Below, piece by piece: positions 1-9,592 of a stretch of DNA of 64,000 nucleotides. The notes beneath the pieces are model-generated. The model had not been told where the DNA came from, did no database searches, and saw only the letters and a list, made by a program, of their open reading frames with translations. Numbering within the stretch: position 1 is the stretch's first letter; each line of letters begins with the position of its first letter. A program made the translations under genes and the position numbers. Source of the stretch: an uncultured Aquimarina sp. (GTDB taxonomy: Bacteria; Bacteroidota; Bacteroidia; Flavobacteriales; Flavobacteriaceae); assembly GCA_947501475.1 (NCBI GenBank), contig CANMWA010000001.1:1-64000 (forward strand), read 5' to 3'.

Positions 1-2006
1 TAATGTCTATTTACATTATCATTAGCAGTTTGCCACTTGGTTTCACTTATATTACCATTAAACAGGGCTGTAGCTCCATGATCTGGAGTATTGTAATTGA
101 TTTTAAACCCAAAAAGGTCACCATTATCGGTTTTACCTTCATTAATTTTTCTCAGCCATCCTCTGATATTATATGTATAATCTACGGTTTGTAGCCCTTC
201 GGCTTCGCTCGGGGTTCCGCTGCCACTGAGCGTAGTCGAAGTGCCGCCCACTTTTTTGCTAACCAATTGCCCTAATCGATCATAGGTATTACTAGCGATT
301 AACTCTTCGTCTTGAGTATTGATTTTTTGAGTTTGGCTGAGCAGTCTCCCCACATGATCATACTCAAACTTGTCTAGAGTTACAATAGGTGTATTGCTAT
401 CTTTGGTATGGGTAGTTTTGGTTTGGATTACTTTACCAATAAAATCATACTTCGTCTCGACAATATCTACCGTATTTAATAGGTCATTTTTACTGATTAC
501 ATAAATCGGCCTTGATTTTTGGTCATAATAGGTAACGGTAGTGATCCATTTAATCGGTCGTGTTCCATACGGTTCTAATACGCGTACTTTGGTAGCTGTG
601 GGTAATGTTTTTACATTACTACGTATGGTTTGTCCCATCACTGTTCCTGGATTATCAAACACAGCATCTTCGCTTGCCAAAAAATCATAATCATCATAGT
701 AATTAATGGTAAATACCTCCATCCCACCAGTAGGAAAAGCAGCATGGGTATAATATACCTTTACATCGGCAATAGTATTAGGGGTACTCACTCTTTTTTC
801 GACATGTGTAGTTTGCCTGTCCACAGCAGTTTGTAACACTGTAGCATTAGCTCCTGTGGTTGTATAGCCAGTATAAGTCACCCTGCCAAAGGCATCGTAT
901 TTGGTAAACAACCACTCGTCCCATCGTGCACCAGTATTACTTCTATCAAGATTAGGATGTGTTGTTACTATGGGTTGATCTAATTTGTTATAGACGATAT
1001 ATTCCCAAAGGTTATTTGCGCCTCCTTTACCTGGGATCTTTTTAGCATATAGTCGATTACGTTTATCATATTTGTATTGATAACACAGCTCGCTAAGCTC
1101 GGTGGCTGATATACCATCGGTTACATTTACTTTAGGTGGGATCACATAGGTAAGATTCCCAAATCGATCGTATACATAATAAGTATCATGAGCTACCTGT
1201 GATTCGATTATACCATCATTATTGGTATCTACATCTGCAAATGTTCGTTTCAATACCAGTCTACCTAATTTATCGGTATACTCTCTAGTAGTATGGTTAT
1301 TACCATCGGCTGTGGTCCAGTTTTCGTCTTTGGTGCTATTTACATACAACTCGTTTGCAGCATAGAATCCATCTTTTTGTAAAGCAGGACTGGCATTATT
1401 ATAGGCAAAATGTACCTTAAAATACACCACTTCATTCGCATCATTAGTCGTTCTGCCAAACTTAATAGTGTGATCAGCATTACTGTTAGGATCTGCTTTC
1501 CAGGCCGTACCCGGTGCTCCTTGTTCATTAACTCGGTTTAGCGGAGATTTTTCAAAGATCGTTTCGCTATAGGCATTAACTTGTGCGGGATCGGTAATGC
1601 CTGGGAAATCTTCGCTATAGGTATTTAAATAGTAACTACCAATATCGCTAGTTACATCTACTGATTTATAACGACCATGTACTCCATTAGCCTCAAATGG
1701 TAGATGGTTTTTGGCTTGTCTTCCATAAGTATCGTATTCGATATGGGTGACAATATCTTTTTGATTAGGAGAAGCTTTTATAGCGCGTTGTTGCATCGGT
1801 CTGCCTAGTCCGTCAAAATAAGTGATGTTTTCGATATGATCCTTAGATTCATCTAGCGTCTCACAACTTACAATATTCATCTGATTAATGGTAACCGGAC
1901 TTTGCGGAACTATAGTATGAATATAGTTCTTATCGGACAATTCTACCTGGGCATGTAGTTGTACACCCAGTAGTAGTACAATGATATATATAATTGATTT
2001 TTTCAT
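1..2006 (-). CDS. DUF6443 / RHS-repeat secreted protein, 3' end outside the window
   Basis: An open minus-strand frame begins with ATG at 2006 and runs to the window edge without a stop, giving 668 codons of a longer protein. The N-terminus (MKKSIIYIIVLLLGVQLHAQ) is a signal peptide. About 45 residues on comes ITYFDGLGRPMQQ, the hallmark of the DUF6443 domain that starts many Bacteroidota RHS proteins. YD/RHS-like strands follow (YDKRNRLYAKKIPG, YDHVGRLLSQ, YDRLGQLVSK). RHS proteins of this class are exported shells, often with a variable and sometimes toxic C-terminus, which cannot be seen here. It lies 27 bp after the 2034-7136 gene, so the two are probably cotranscribed. A REP-like repeat is read in frame near position 195-244. 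Family assignment is firm; function is unknown. Confidence 0.9.
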   Translation of the reverse strand, partial: MKKSIIYIIVLLLGVQLHAQVELSDKNYIHTIVPQSPVTINQMNIVSCETLDESKDHIENITYFDGLGRPMQQRAIKASPNQKDIVTHIEYDTYGRQAKNHLPFEANGVHGRYKSVDVTSDIGSYYLNTYSEDFPGITDPAQVNAYSETIFEKSPLNRVNEQGAPGTAWKADPNSNADHTIKFGRTTNDANEVVYFKVHFAYNNASPALQKDGFYAANELYVNSTKDENWTTADGNNHTTREYTDKLGRLVLKRTFADVDTNNDGIIESQVAHDTYYVYDRFGNLTYVIPPKVNVTDGISATELSELCYQYKYDKRNRLYAKKIPGKGGANNLWEYIVYNKLDQPIVTTHPNLDRSNTGARWDEWLFTKYDAFGRVTYTGYTTTGANATVLQTAVDRQTTHVEKRVSTPNTIADVKVYYTHAAFPTGGMEVFTINYYDDYDFLASEDAVFDNPGTVMGQTIRSNVKTLPTATKVRVLEPYGTRPIKWITTVTYYDQKSRPIYVISKNDLLNTVDIVETKYDFIGKVIQTKTTHTKDSNTPIVTLDKFEYDHVGRLLSQTQKINTQDEELIASNTYDRLGQLVSKKVGGTSTTLSGSGTPSEAEGLQTVDYTYNIRGWLRKINEGKTDNGDLFGFKINYNTPDHGATALFNGNISETKWQTANDNVNRH
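195..244. repeat. REP-like repeat inside the RHS gene
   Basis: This stretch joins CTTCGGCTTCGCTCGGGG to CACTGAGCGTAGTCGAAG. Both halves recur as non-coding repeats near 7530, 9250 and 11726. Here the element lies inside an open reading frame and is translated on the minus strand as a Ser/Thr/Gly-rich insert (STTLSGSGTPSEAEG). It breaks no frame. Confidence 0.7.
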
Positions 2007-2033
2007 GTCTTTATATTTCTTGTTGATGGTTGA

Positions 2034-5000
2034 TTAATGTTGATCTCCGCAGTTTGTGCAATCGCCGTCGCCACCGCCACCGTCGCCATCACCTCCACCG
2101 CCACCTCCGCCTCCGGAAGATCTACTCACAATCACAGGCATGGTCACTGTATAATTTTGACCCGTTTTGGTGTCGGTAATGGTTATACTGATTTCGTACT
2201 CCCCATTTGTGGTGGTACCAAATGTGTAAGAAGGTGCCGTAGAGTTAACAGTACGCCTCCAGGATGGATTGGTCATTTTCCAGATCTTCCATTTACCGCG
2301 AGTATAGGACCCTGAGCCTCCTGTTGGGGTATTGATCCTAAAAGTAACATTGGGCGTACTATTGCTGATATACCCCGAGCCTGGGGTTGCTGTAACTCGC
2401 ATAGGGTTGTATGAACGTAATGTATGTACACTACTCCATTTGGCATGAGTAGGATATATACGAGTATCGGTAACTTTATATTTTACCTTATAAGTACCAG
2501 TACTATTATGAGTATATGTAAAACTTGAACCCGTAGCACTCTGTCGTACATTATTAAGATACCACTCAAATTGGCGATAATTTTCTCCCGACCCTCCTCT
2601 TACATTAGCTCTATAAGTAACTTTAGTTCCTTTAACAATATGAGATGGAGCACTCACAGACACATTACTAAAGGGATCATGGGCCTCTGTGATTCTCTCT
2701 TTCTCTTTTACGCCGTATGGTGGCCCAACGATATCATCAATTAATTTATATTTAATAGGATATCTACCATATCTTGTGAACGTGTGCACAAATTTTGTCC
2801 CAGTATAAGGTTGTTTTGCATTTCTTATATACCACTCATGTTTATATTGACCAGTTCCTCCTCTCGGTGTCACTGTAAAAGTAATTGGAGTGTTAATTAG
2901 AAAATGTGCTCCGTGGCTTAATACTAAATCAGCATTTGGTCGACTATATACGTAAAAATCAATAGTGGTTGAACGAGAAAGGTTGTAAACCACATTATCA
3001 ATCACCTTAAGAGTAATTTTGTAAGTTCCTTGGTTAACGAAATAGTTAATAAACCCTAGCTCTGGTTCCTCTTTATCTACTCCATTTACAAGCCATTGAT
3101 AACTATAGTTCCCTGATCCTCCGGATATATTTTCGCCATTGAAATGCCCATTTGTTTCTCTTGCGATATGAATATTTGCTGTAGCAATAGAAGGTAACCC
3201 TAATGGGTTATAGACTTTTTTCTCATTCATTAATACTTCCCGCCAGTTCCCAGTCTCCAGATCTGTTATTCTCAATTTTACCTGATGTGTCCCTATATCT
3301 GGGTAATTATATGTAAAAGCCTCTCCTGTAACCTCTTGTTTTATTGTGCCTACAAACCATTCATAGCGGTAAGAACCCGACCCTCCATTTGTAGTAGATG
3401 AGGTATAAGTTATTCGTTGCCCTTTTACGATATCTTTGTGAGAAATATCTTCTGTTACAATAGGATTAGCCAAAGCAGGATATCTGAATGAAACATTCAG
3501 CGTTTTTTCTACAAGTCTTTTTGTTTGTATATCAAATACAGCTATAGAAATAGCATATTCTCCTTCTTCTGAAAATGTTTTGGTAAAAGAACTTAACGTA
3601 TTATCACATCGTTCTTCAATACCATTTACTTTCCAAGTATAAATAAATTGACCAGCACTACCATTAAAATTAGCCGTAAAGGTAGTAGGGGTTCCGGGTT
3701 GGATAGTACCAGTACTACTAACATTTAATGATAATTCGCCATATTCGTCCTCTAGTTCTTCTTCATGATTATATTGTATCTCCTTTACAATATACTGATC
3801 CTTATCCAGGATATACTGTACTCGATTTAAATTGTCGTATTTATAATAATTTGTATATCCCTTAGCATCAGATTCACTAGTCATTCCTACCAAAGGATTA
3901 TAAGTATAAGTAGACACCAACGCATCAGGAAAATCATCTTTTAATTCTTGTAAAGCAGTGCGTAAGGTATTTTCTTCTGCAAGATTACCATCCTTATTTG
4001 ATAAGGATTTTAAATTATCAATGGTAGTTTTCGGTATAGCATCAAATTGCACATTTTTTAAACTGGCAATGGGCAATGTACTTTGATATCCCCATATAAA
4101 AGATGTAGGGGGTGCATTATCATCAGTCTGTGTTTGAACCACATTTCCTATCGCATTATACTTAAAATAGGTTTGTTTGGATGGATCACGCTGATCTCCT
4201 TTGTAATAAGACATTGTTGTAGGCTTGTATAGCCTATTACCTAATAACGAGTACAAACGTTTTTGTTTTCCTAGTAATACATTATCTATATAGTTCTCAA
4301 TTACAACAGGTTGGCTAATTTGGTTCGTATTGGTCATCCCAACAGAAATGCCATCCTGAAAATTATAAGGGTATACAAATTTTTGTTTTTTTACTTTTTG
4401 TTCACTATCCGTTATGGTCGTTTCTATAAGTTGTTGTTTGGTATCATATGTATAATCTGTTTCTGTTTTGATGATCTGGTTATCAAAAATTTCTGTAGTA
4501 ATTTGTTTGGTTTTTTTAAACCAACTATCCAGTTCTTTGTACGGTGTGATATGATATAATCTCTTTACTGCATTGATTTCTTCTGTACCACTAGGCCAAT
4601 AACTATATAAGAAACGAGTAAAATCTATATTTGCATGTTGTGCCACTTTTACTTTAAAACTTAGTGGGTGGTTAGGATTTTCATCTTGTTGTGGATGCAC
4701 TCCTGTTAGATATTTACCTCGTACTTGTTGATACTTATTTTCTATATGTTGTTGTACAGATATTGCATTATCTTCTTCATTTTTAATGGCTTTTTGATCA
4801 GAAATTAATCCTCGTGATAGATCCGATCCCTTTGGGTAATTATAATAATCTATATCACCATAATTAATAGGATTAGCATAACTTGTAGTGGTATACCCAA
4901 TTTTATCATCACTATTGATAGTTTTGATAGATGTATAATAAACAGGAGCTCCTATCGAGGTATTAAACCGAGTATAGTTATCCATCTCTGTAACATGAAC

Positions 5001-7136
5001 TTTGACATAACGAACTCTATTAGTTCCTCTAGTTATTTTTCGACTTATTGTTTTAGTTTTTATGGGAGATTCTATCAAAGTTCCTGTAGATAAGTCTTTA
5101 TCATCATTATATGTAAACCTTCTAGTTCTTTCCGGTTCTATAATTTTCTTATTCGCAAAATCTTTAATAGATGCAACTCTAATCCCTCCTACATTTTTAT
5201 TGTACCAAGTTCCATCAGGAATATCTGGTTCTACTTCTCTATAGTAATCAAGAACTATTTCTGATTTGGCAGTCATACTTTTATTAAAGTTTGTACTAAT
5301 CGTTATATCATAATCTCCAGGCATAATTAGAATGCGCCCAGTGGTTTGTTGTATCACAAACCCTCCGGACCCTGGATCATCCGGCTCAACAAGCTCAGTA
5401 AATTCTGGACAAATAAGAGGGATTCTATAATTGAAGTTTGGATATGGTCCCCAAACATCTAGATACCTTTGAATCTTATCTTTTACGTGATCTATTTTAT
5501 CTCTTAAACTAACAAATGGTCGTATTGAGAAACCAGGGTAAAACTCATCTTCTCGACATCCATCATAGGCAGAAATACGCATATCTACATGATTATACTT
5601 TTCTGGTGCCCAAATTCTGTAGGTAATTTGACCTAATAAGGGTTCGGTAACATTCAAATTAGCTCGAACGGTTCTAAAATTACTGGTAGGGTTGGACTCT
5701 GGCCTAAGTTTTACCATTGTCCATTTTGTGTTCAAAGGTAGGGTCGATAGATTTTCAGATTCTGCAAAATACTGAGTTCTTGTCTGATTTTGTTCATAAG
5801 CAATTTCTGAATACCCTTTGGTAGGATAAATGATTTTGGTAAGTGCTCCAATTTTGGTACAACTTAAATTGATTTCATTACTAGCATTATACGAAGTTGT
5901 CTGTATCGGAAAAGCTGATTCATTTGGAGCGCCATTATAGAATTTCCAGCGATCCTGAGCCAACGGCTTTTCTCCGTTAATGGAATTTATAAAATCAGGC
6001 ATATTCCTAGTGGGGTCTTGGTAATACTCAAAGGTATACCAGTGTTCTTGATTTCTGGTAATCTTCATCAATTGATCGCGGTTACCTTCATAAGTAAACT
6101 CATATTGATTTATCGGGTTAAAATTTGCATCCTGCACTAGTATTGAATGATAGATCTTTCGACTATCAACGGCTCCTAATTGAAAACTAATCAAACCGTT
6201 GGGAAATGTAATTCGGTTGAGTAATTGTCTACGAATTGTAGTTTTTTTAACCGCATGATTGTAAACTCCCCTATGAAAAGATGGGTTTTGATTAAATTCA
6301 TTGGAAATATCCTCTTCAACCACACTACCTATAGCATCAAAGTCAAAACTCTCATAGATATCTTCGCTATAATCAAAGTCAATCGTTTTTTGGTTAGGAA
6401 AAATAATTTGGGTAATATTCCAGCCAGTAACAGCATTCAGTACTAGCTCTTCATCTATATCGGGCATGATAGTTTCCAGATCAGAAAATACATAATGAAT
6501 CCCTCTGGTATCGATCACTTTAAAAGAAGTGATATGATGTTGTTTTGTGGGGTGCCAGGTGATTTCTACTTTATTACTGTGCTTGGACAAAAACACAGGG
6601 TTACCATCGGTTCCAATTTTAAAAGAAAAGTTTAATCCGAAAACATTGACAATGTATTTATCAGCTTCACTATCGTATTTTCTTTTATAAAAACCTTCTC
6701 GCAAGTCATATAGAGACATCTCGCCTGTCGCTGCGTAGAGATCTATTTTACCTTTGATATCATTAATACCATAATACCCATTTTCGTGTTCATCGGGTAA
6801 GCCTCGAATTTCTCGAACCACAGCTCCATGGTTTTGTAAGGACCATCCCAAGCCCACTAAAGATGGTTTCCCTTCAAGTAACAGACCTGAATATCGATAA
6901 TTAAGACGAATAGGAAATGAATATCCATACAAATTAATAGTGTGTATGGGAATACTATAGCGCATCTCGCCATTAGGAGAGTCGACAGGAATAGTTCCAT
7001 ATTTTCCCAAAGATGCCACCTCTGGAGAGGTAGGGATAAAGTTATTAAGCGCACCTCCATTAAAATCGTCTACCACCTGTCCCTTTATAGATAAAGAAAG
7101 GGATAGTAGAAAGAGCAATTGAATCAACTTTTTCAT
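2034..7136 (-). CDS. Large secreted RHS-like protein with PKD-type repeats
   Basis: 1700 residues. A signal peptide (MKKLIQLLFLLSLSLSIKGQ) is followed by an N-terminal region like the start of RHS/SpvB-like shells: YGTIPVDSPNGEMRYSIPIH, then LVGLGWSLQNHGAVVREIRG. A large middle region ends in YD-like repeats (STYTYNPLVGMTSESD, YKYDNLNRVQYILDKDQ, about residues 1070-1110). From about residue 1130 to 1670 come five or six PKD/Ig-like modules of roughly 90-100 residues, each with a GGSG.Y.YxWxVNG-type strand and a closing YxxxxxVxD strand. The C-terminus is Gly/Asp-rich and ends in a CTNC pair. I see no type IX sorting domain. It stands directly upstream of the DUF6443 gene; in this pair the upstream partner carries the PKD stalk. 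Probably surface-exposed or secreted; substrate or target unknown. Confidence 0.85.
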   Translation of the reverse strand: MKKLIQLLFLLSLSLSIKGQVVDDFNGGALNNFIPTSPEVASLGKYGTIPVDSPNGEMRYSIPIHTINLYGYSFPIRLNYRYSGLLLEGKPSLVGLGWSLQNHGAVVREIRGLPDEHENGYYGINDIKGKIDLYAATGEMSLYDLREGFYKRKYDSEADKYIVNVFGLNFSFKIGTDGNPVFLSKHSNKVEITWHPTKQHHITSFKVIDTRGIHYVFSDLETIMPDIDEELVLNAVTGWNITQIIFPNQKTIDFDYSEDIYESFDFDAIGSVVEEDISNEFNQNPSFHRGVYNHAVKKTTIRRQLLNRITFPNGLISFQLGAVDSRKIYHSILVQDANFNPINQYEFTYEGNRDQLMKITRNQEHWYTFEYYQDPTRNMPDFINSINGEKPLAQDRWKFYNGAPNESAFPIQTTSYNASNEINLSCTKIGALTKIIYPTKGYSEIAYEQNQTRTQYFAESENLSTLPLNTKWTMVKLRPESNPTSNFRTVRANLNVTEPLLGQITYRIWAPEKYNHVDMRISAYDGCREDEFYPGFSIRPFVSLRDKIDHVKDKIQRYLDVWGPYPNFNYRIPLICPEFTELVEPDDPGSGGFVIQQTTGRILIMPGDYDITISTNFNKSMTAKSEIVLDYYREVEPDIPDGTWYNKNVGGIRVASIKDFANKKIIEPERTRRFTYNDDKDLSTGTLIESPIKTKTISRKITRGTNRVRYVKVHVTEMDNYTRFNTSIGAPVYYTSIKTINSDDKIGYTTTSYANPINYGDIDYYNYPKGSDLSRGLISDQKAIKNEEDNAISVQQHIENKYQQVRGKYLTGVHPQQDENPNHPLSFKVKVAQHANIDFTRFLYSYWPSGTEEINAVKRLYHITPYKELDSWFKKTKQITTEIFDNQIIKTETDYTYDTKQQLIETTITDSEQKVKKQKFVYPYNFQDGISVGMTNTNQISQPVVIENYIDNVLLGKQKRLYSLLGNRLYKPTTMSYYKGDQRDPSKQTYFKYNAIGNVVQTQTDDNAPPTSFIWGYQSTLPIASLKNVQFDAIPKTTIDNLKSLSNKDGNLAEENTLRTALQELKDDFPDALVSTYTYNPLVGMTSESDAKGYTNYYKYDNLNRVQYILDKDQYIVKEIQYNHEEELEDEYGELSLNVSSTGTIQPGTPTTFTANFNGSAGQFIYTWKVNGIEERCDNTLSSFTKTFSEEGEYAISIAVFDIQTKRLVEKTLNVSFRYPALANPIVTEDISHKDIVKGQRITYTSSTTNGGSGSYRYEWFVGTIKQEVTGEAFTYNYPDIGTHQVKLRITDLETGNWREVLMNEKKVYNPLGLPSIATANIHIARETNGHFNGENISGGSGNYSYQWLVNGVDKEEPELGFINYFVNQGTYKITLKVIDNVVYNLSRSTTIDFYVYSRPNADLVLSHGAHFLINTPITFTVTPRGGTGQYKHEWYIRNAKQPYTGTKFVHTFTRYGRYPIKYKLIDDIVGPPYGVKEKERITEAHDPFSNVSVSAPSHIVKGTKVTYRANVRGGSGENYRQFEWYLNNVRQSATGSSFTYTHNSTGTYKVKYKVTDTRIYPTHAKWSSVHTLRSYNPMRVTATPGSGYISNSTPNVTFRINTPTGGSGSYTRGKWKIWKMTNPSWRRTVNSTAPSYTFGTTTNGEYEISITITDTKTGQNYTVTMPVIVSRSSGGGGGGGGDGDGGGGDGDCTNCGDQH

Positions 7137-7450
7137 AAATACTGGTTTTAGTTTTTGTTACTTTTTTGTCTTCTAAGCCAAGATTTTTATGAGCACGGGT
7201 TCATGGTTTGCTTTGGGAAAACCAAAATAAATACTCACAAAATATCATGGATAACTGTGATATTAAATTATCTTACAAGTGTACAACATCATAGTTTCAT
7301 TTTCTGATACTCTGTGTTTTTGAAATGTTAAAGTTTTACTTCGATACGCTCTGCCTTTTTCGGCTCTCCCTCTTAATTAAGGGGGAGAATGAATTCTGAT
7401 CCCGCAAGGGGCAGAAGAAAGAGGGGGTTGCCAGCGCATTACTTTGGGCA

Positions 7451-7633
7451 TCGGGCTTCGAGAGCGCTTCGACAAGCTCAGCATGGCACCTCAGCCCTCG
7501 TTACAAATATGAGCCCTGAGGTACTCACCCCTCGGCTTCGCTCAGGGTTCGGACACCGAACACCCGACACCCAACATCCGACACCCAACATCCGGCACCC
7601 AACATCCGGCACCCGACTCCCAACTCCCGACCT
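7451..7633. repeat. REP-like elements plus degenerate ACACCCR tandem array
   Basis: The 7137-7633 spacer holds no convincing gene. It contains two REP-like pieces (GCTTCGACAAGCTCAGCATG near 7468 and CTCGGCTTCGCTCAGGGTTC near 7531). A short-period array follows, from about 7553, in which ACACCCGACACCC- and AACATCCGGCACCC-type units repeat about eight times. An open plus-strand frame through it (7389-7637) is a composition artefact. Similar material sits at 9229-9345. The left part (7137-7450) is plain AT-rich DNA plus a CTCTCCCTCTTAATTAAGGG dyad near 7364. Confidence 0.7.
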
Positions 7634-7891
7634 CTAACAACTCATCCCCACCTCCTCATGGCGGTAAAACCCAAATCTGAATCCCACAGATTCTTCGTAC
7701 ACAAAACTTTGTTGGGTACAGTCATAAAGGATGGGTGCATTAAGGGTGCGCATCACCTCGATTAATCGGTATAATTTGGTTTTAGAGATATGCAGTCGCC
7801 CTGCCAACTGCTCTGGAGTACCCGTGGCATTAAGGCGTACTAAATAATCAATATGCTCGATAAGTTTGATGTGTTGGATCATGATTTTCAT
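7634..7891 (-). CDS. Small helix-turn-helix protein
   Basis: 85 residues. The segment TPEQLAGRLHISKTKLYRLI (about residues 25-44) reads as a classic winged-helix/HTH recognition unit of the DeoR or HTH_11 type. No effector domain follows. The C-terminal part (APILYDCTQQSFVYEE) looks like a beta wing. Small proteins like this are common in Flavobacteriaceae accessory regions; I do not know a target. It is third in a minus-strand series (9332-9571, 8643-9134, this gene), but the 751-bp gap upstream makes cotranscription uncertain. The first ATG is used; a second (MIQHIKLIEHID) three codons later is equally possible. Confidence 0.7.
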   Translation of the reverse strand: MKIMIQHIKLIEHIDYLVRLNATGTPEQLAGRLHISKTKLYRLIEVMRTLNAPILYDCTQQSFVYEESVGFRFGFYRHEEVGMSC

Positions 7892-8642
7892 AATTTCTAG
7901 TCTTTAAGTGATTTTTTGTTTTCCTTTTTTTAATGCAATCTTGACGATGGGGTTTTTACGTCTGGGGTCTGGGGTAGAGCGTTCGGGGGTTGTTTTTATG
8001 GTTTTTGGAATATGCCCTCACCCCAACTCCAACCCACTGGCAGGAAGGCTCTCCCAAAGGGAGAAGGAGCTTTTATTAATGTGGGTGTAGGGTACAAACT
8101 CAACTTGATGTATTTAGATGTATAGATTGTTAGATTATTAAATTTTTTGACTTTGTACTCTGTACTTAATACTTTTTACTTCAAAACTGCTTACTGCTCC
8201 TGGTTTTTAGTGTATTGCCTATTATCTATTCTTAATTTCTGTATGTTGTCTCCAGGCTCTCATTCTCAACATGTCAAGGAGAAGAAAGAGGGGGTGTTTT
8301 CAACTTGCTAACTCACAGCCAGTTTTGTCATATTCAGGACCTACTTCATCAGTACTCCTACCCACTTCATCAGTACCCCCTCCTACTTATATAAGTACCC
8401 CTGGGTACTTCAATTGTTAAAGCTTCCTGCAGCTTTGTCAAATTACCCACTTCATCAGTGGGGAGGGGGTACTTGATTTGTTAAAGAACGCTGCAACTTT
8501 GTCAGATCACCTACTTCGATACTTGGGGGAACCTACTTCATTTTCAGGACGACTGGGCAAATTTGTAGGTTGGCCCACCAAAATTGCAGGCTGATGTACA
8601 AACTTTGATCCTCGGTTCAGTTTTTTTGCAGCTAAGCCAATT
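7892..8642. repeat. Gene-free spacer with imperfect direct repeats
   Basis: No convincing gene in 751 bp. A CCCTCACCCC...CTCTCCCAAAGGGAGAAGG repeat lies near 8012-8070. At 8321-8530 three imperfect copies of a unit containing CTTTGTCA...CCTACTTCATCAGT occur; the last two (from about 8405 and 8470) also share GTACTT..ATTTGTTAAAG and are about 64 bp apart. The strand asymmetry (T/C-rich) is strong. It may be a decayed repeat cluster; no coding frame spans it. Confidence 0.5.
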
Positions 8643-9134
8643 TTATGCTTCCTTTGGGCCCTGATTATCAGGCCCCGGGGTGTTCACGCTTTGTGTAAAC
8701 CTGGACTTCAGTAACTCATAGGCACTCTGAGCCCCTTCCATAGGCATTTTGCGTGCTGCATTAGCAAGACTATATACGGCCAATGCTGTTTTATAGACTT
8801 CGCTACCAGCAATAATTTGGGTATCTTTCATTTGACGCAATAAAATTTCGAGTTCCAGAATAATAGGGTCCAACTGTTCAAAAAGGGTAAGATCTTTGCG
8901 GGCTTCTTCAGCCGTTAAGGCATCAGGAACCCATTGTGGTTTGCTCTCAAGGGTATGGATACCATCTTCGGCAAAGATCTTATTGGCACTGTTGATTTTT
9001 GGGAGGTTTTTACGCTCGTTGGGAGTAAGGTTTTGTAAAAAATTAAAGGACGATTTTAAGGTAGTCATACTTTCACGAATCGTACTAATCTCGTCTAATG
9101 ATAAGGTTCTGCTGATTCTGTTGTTTTCACTCAT
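8643..9134 (-). CDS. Conserved hypothetical helical protein
   Basis: 163 residues with no signal peptide or membrane segment. The sequence is mostly amphipathic helix (ISRTLSLDEISTIRESMTTL, EEARKDLTLFEQLDPIILEL, VYKTALAVYSLANAARKMPM) with a disordered polar tail. It resembles short cytosolic proteins of unknown function seen in Flavobacteriaceae accessory DNA, but I recognise no named domain. It lies between the 9332-9571 gene (about 200 bp of repeat-bearing spacer) and the small HTH gene, on the same strand. Function not assigned. Confidence 0.7.
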   Translation of the reverse strand: MSENNRISRTLSLDEISTIRESMTTLKSSFNFLQNLTPNERKNLPKINSANKIFAEDGIHTLESKPQWVPDALTAEEARKDLTLFEQLDPIILELEILLRQMKDTQIIAGSEVYKTALAVYSLANAARKMPMEGAQSAYELLKSRFTQSVNTPGPDNQGPKEA

Positions 9135-9228
9135 GTTTTTGATTTTTTTATTGTTGGATTATTCGATTTTTGGATGTTCAGTGTTTTACATTTTACTGCC
9201 TACTGTGACTGCTCACTGTTGCGGGGTG

Positions 9229-9345
9229 CGGGTTTCGGGTGTCGAGGTACTCACCCTTCGGCTACGCTCAGGGTTCGGGGACCGAACACTTGACACCTGA
9301 CACCTGACACCCGACACCCGACACCTAAAACCTAACTCCCTGCTT
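9229..9345. repeat. REP-like element plus ACACCYG tandem array
   Basis: CTTCGGCTACGCTCAGGG (about 9257-9274) is followed by GAACACTTGACACCTGACAC and about six further units of the same 7-bp motif up to about 9328. The order (REP-like element, then tandem array) is the same as at 7531-7630, so the two spacers share one composite repeat. It ends at or just inside the stop of the following minus-strand gene. Confidence 0.65.
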
Positions 9346-9571
9346 CAGGTCGACATCGATCCAGCAAAAACACATTCCTGGCTTTATAGATAAGCTGTAT
9401 CGCCTGGTCGCTAGATTTTTGTTGGCTATAGAGTTTATTGATCCATCGGTATACGATGGTTTCATAAGGCTCGCGATGTGCAAGGTTGTAGATAAATTGA
9501 TCGAATTTAAGGTGCAACGCTTGTAAAATGACTGCAATAAATTTGTTTTTATGCTGTTGTTGAGTATGCAT
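9332..9571 (-). CDS. Small hypothetical protein, first gene after promoter P1
   Basis: 79 residues from ATG at 9571 (MHTQQQHKNKFIAVILQALH). The frame is open up to 9595, but that ATG overlaps the TAnnTTTG box of the promoter at 9593-9624, so translation should begin at 9571, about 14 nt after the expected transcript start. The protein is helical and basic (YETIVYRWINKLYSQQKSSD) without signal peptide; no family recognised. It is divergent from the TPR-HTH regulator at 9804 and carries the conserved dyads in its upstream region, so it is probably the first target gene of that regulator. The competing frame 9325-9645 starts upstream of the promoter and is rejected. Confidence 0.6.
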   Translation of the reverse strand: MHTQQQHKNKFIAVILQALHLKFDQFIYNLAHREPYETIVYRWINKLYSQQKSSDQAIQLIYKARNVFLLDRCRPEAGS

Positions 9572-9592
9572 AGTTTTTGGTTTTTGTTGGGG

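Noticed and set aside
7389..7637. Plus-strand frame of 82 codons
   Set aside because: It runs through REP-like and ACACCCR repeats; the peptide is a product of repeat composition.
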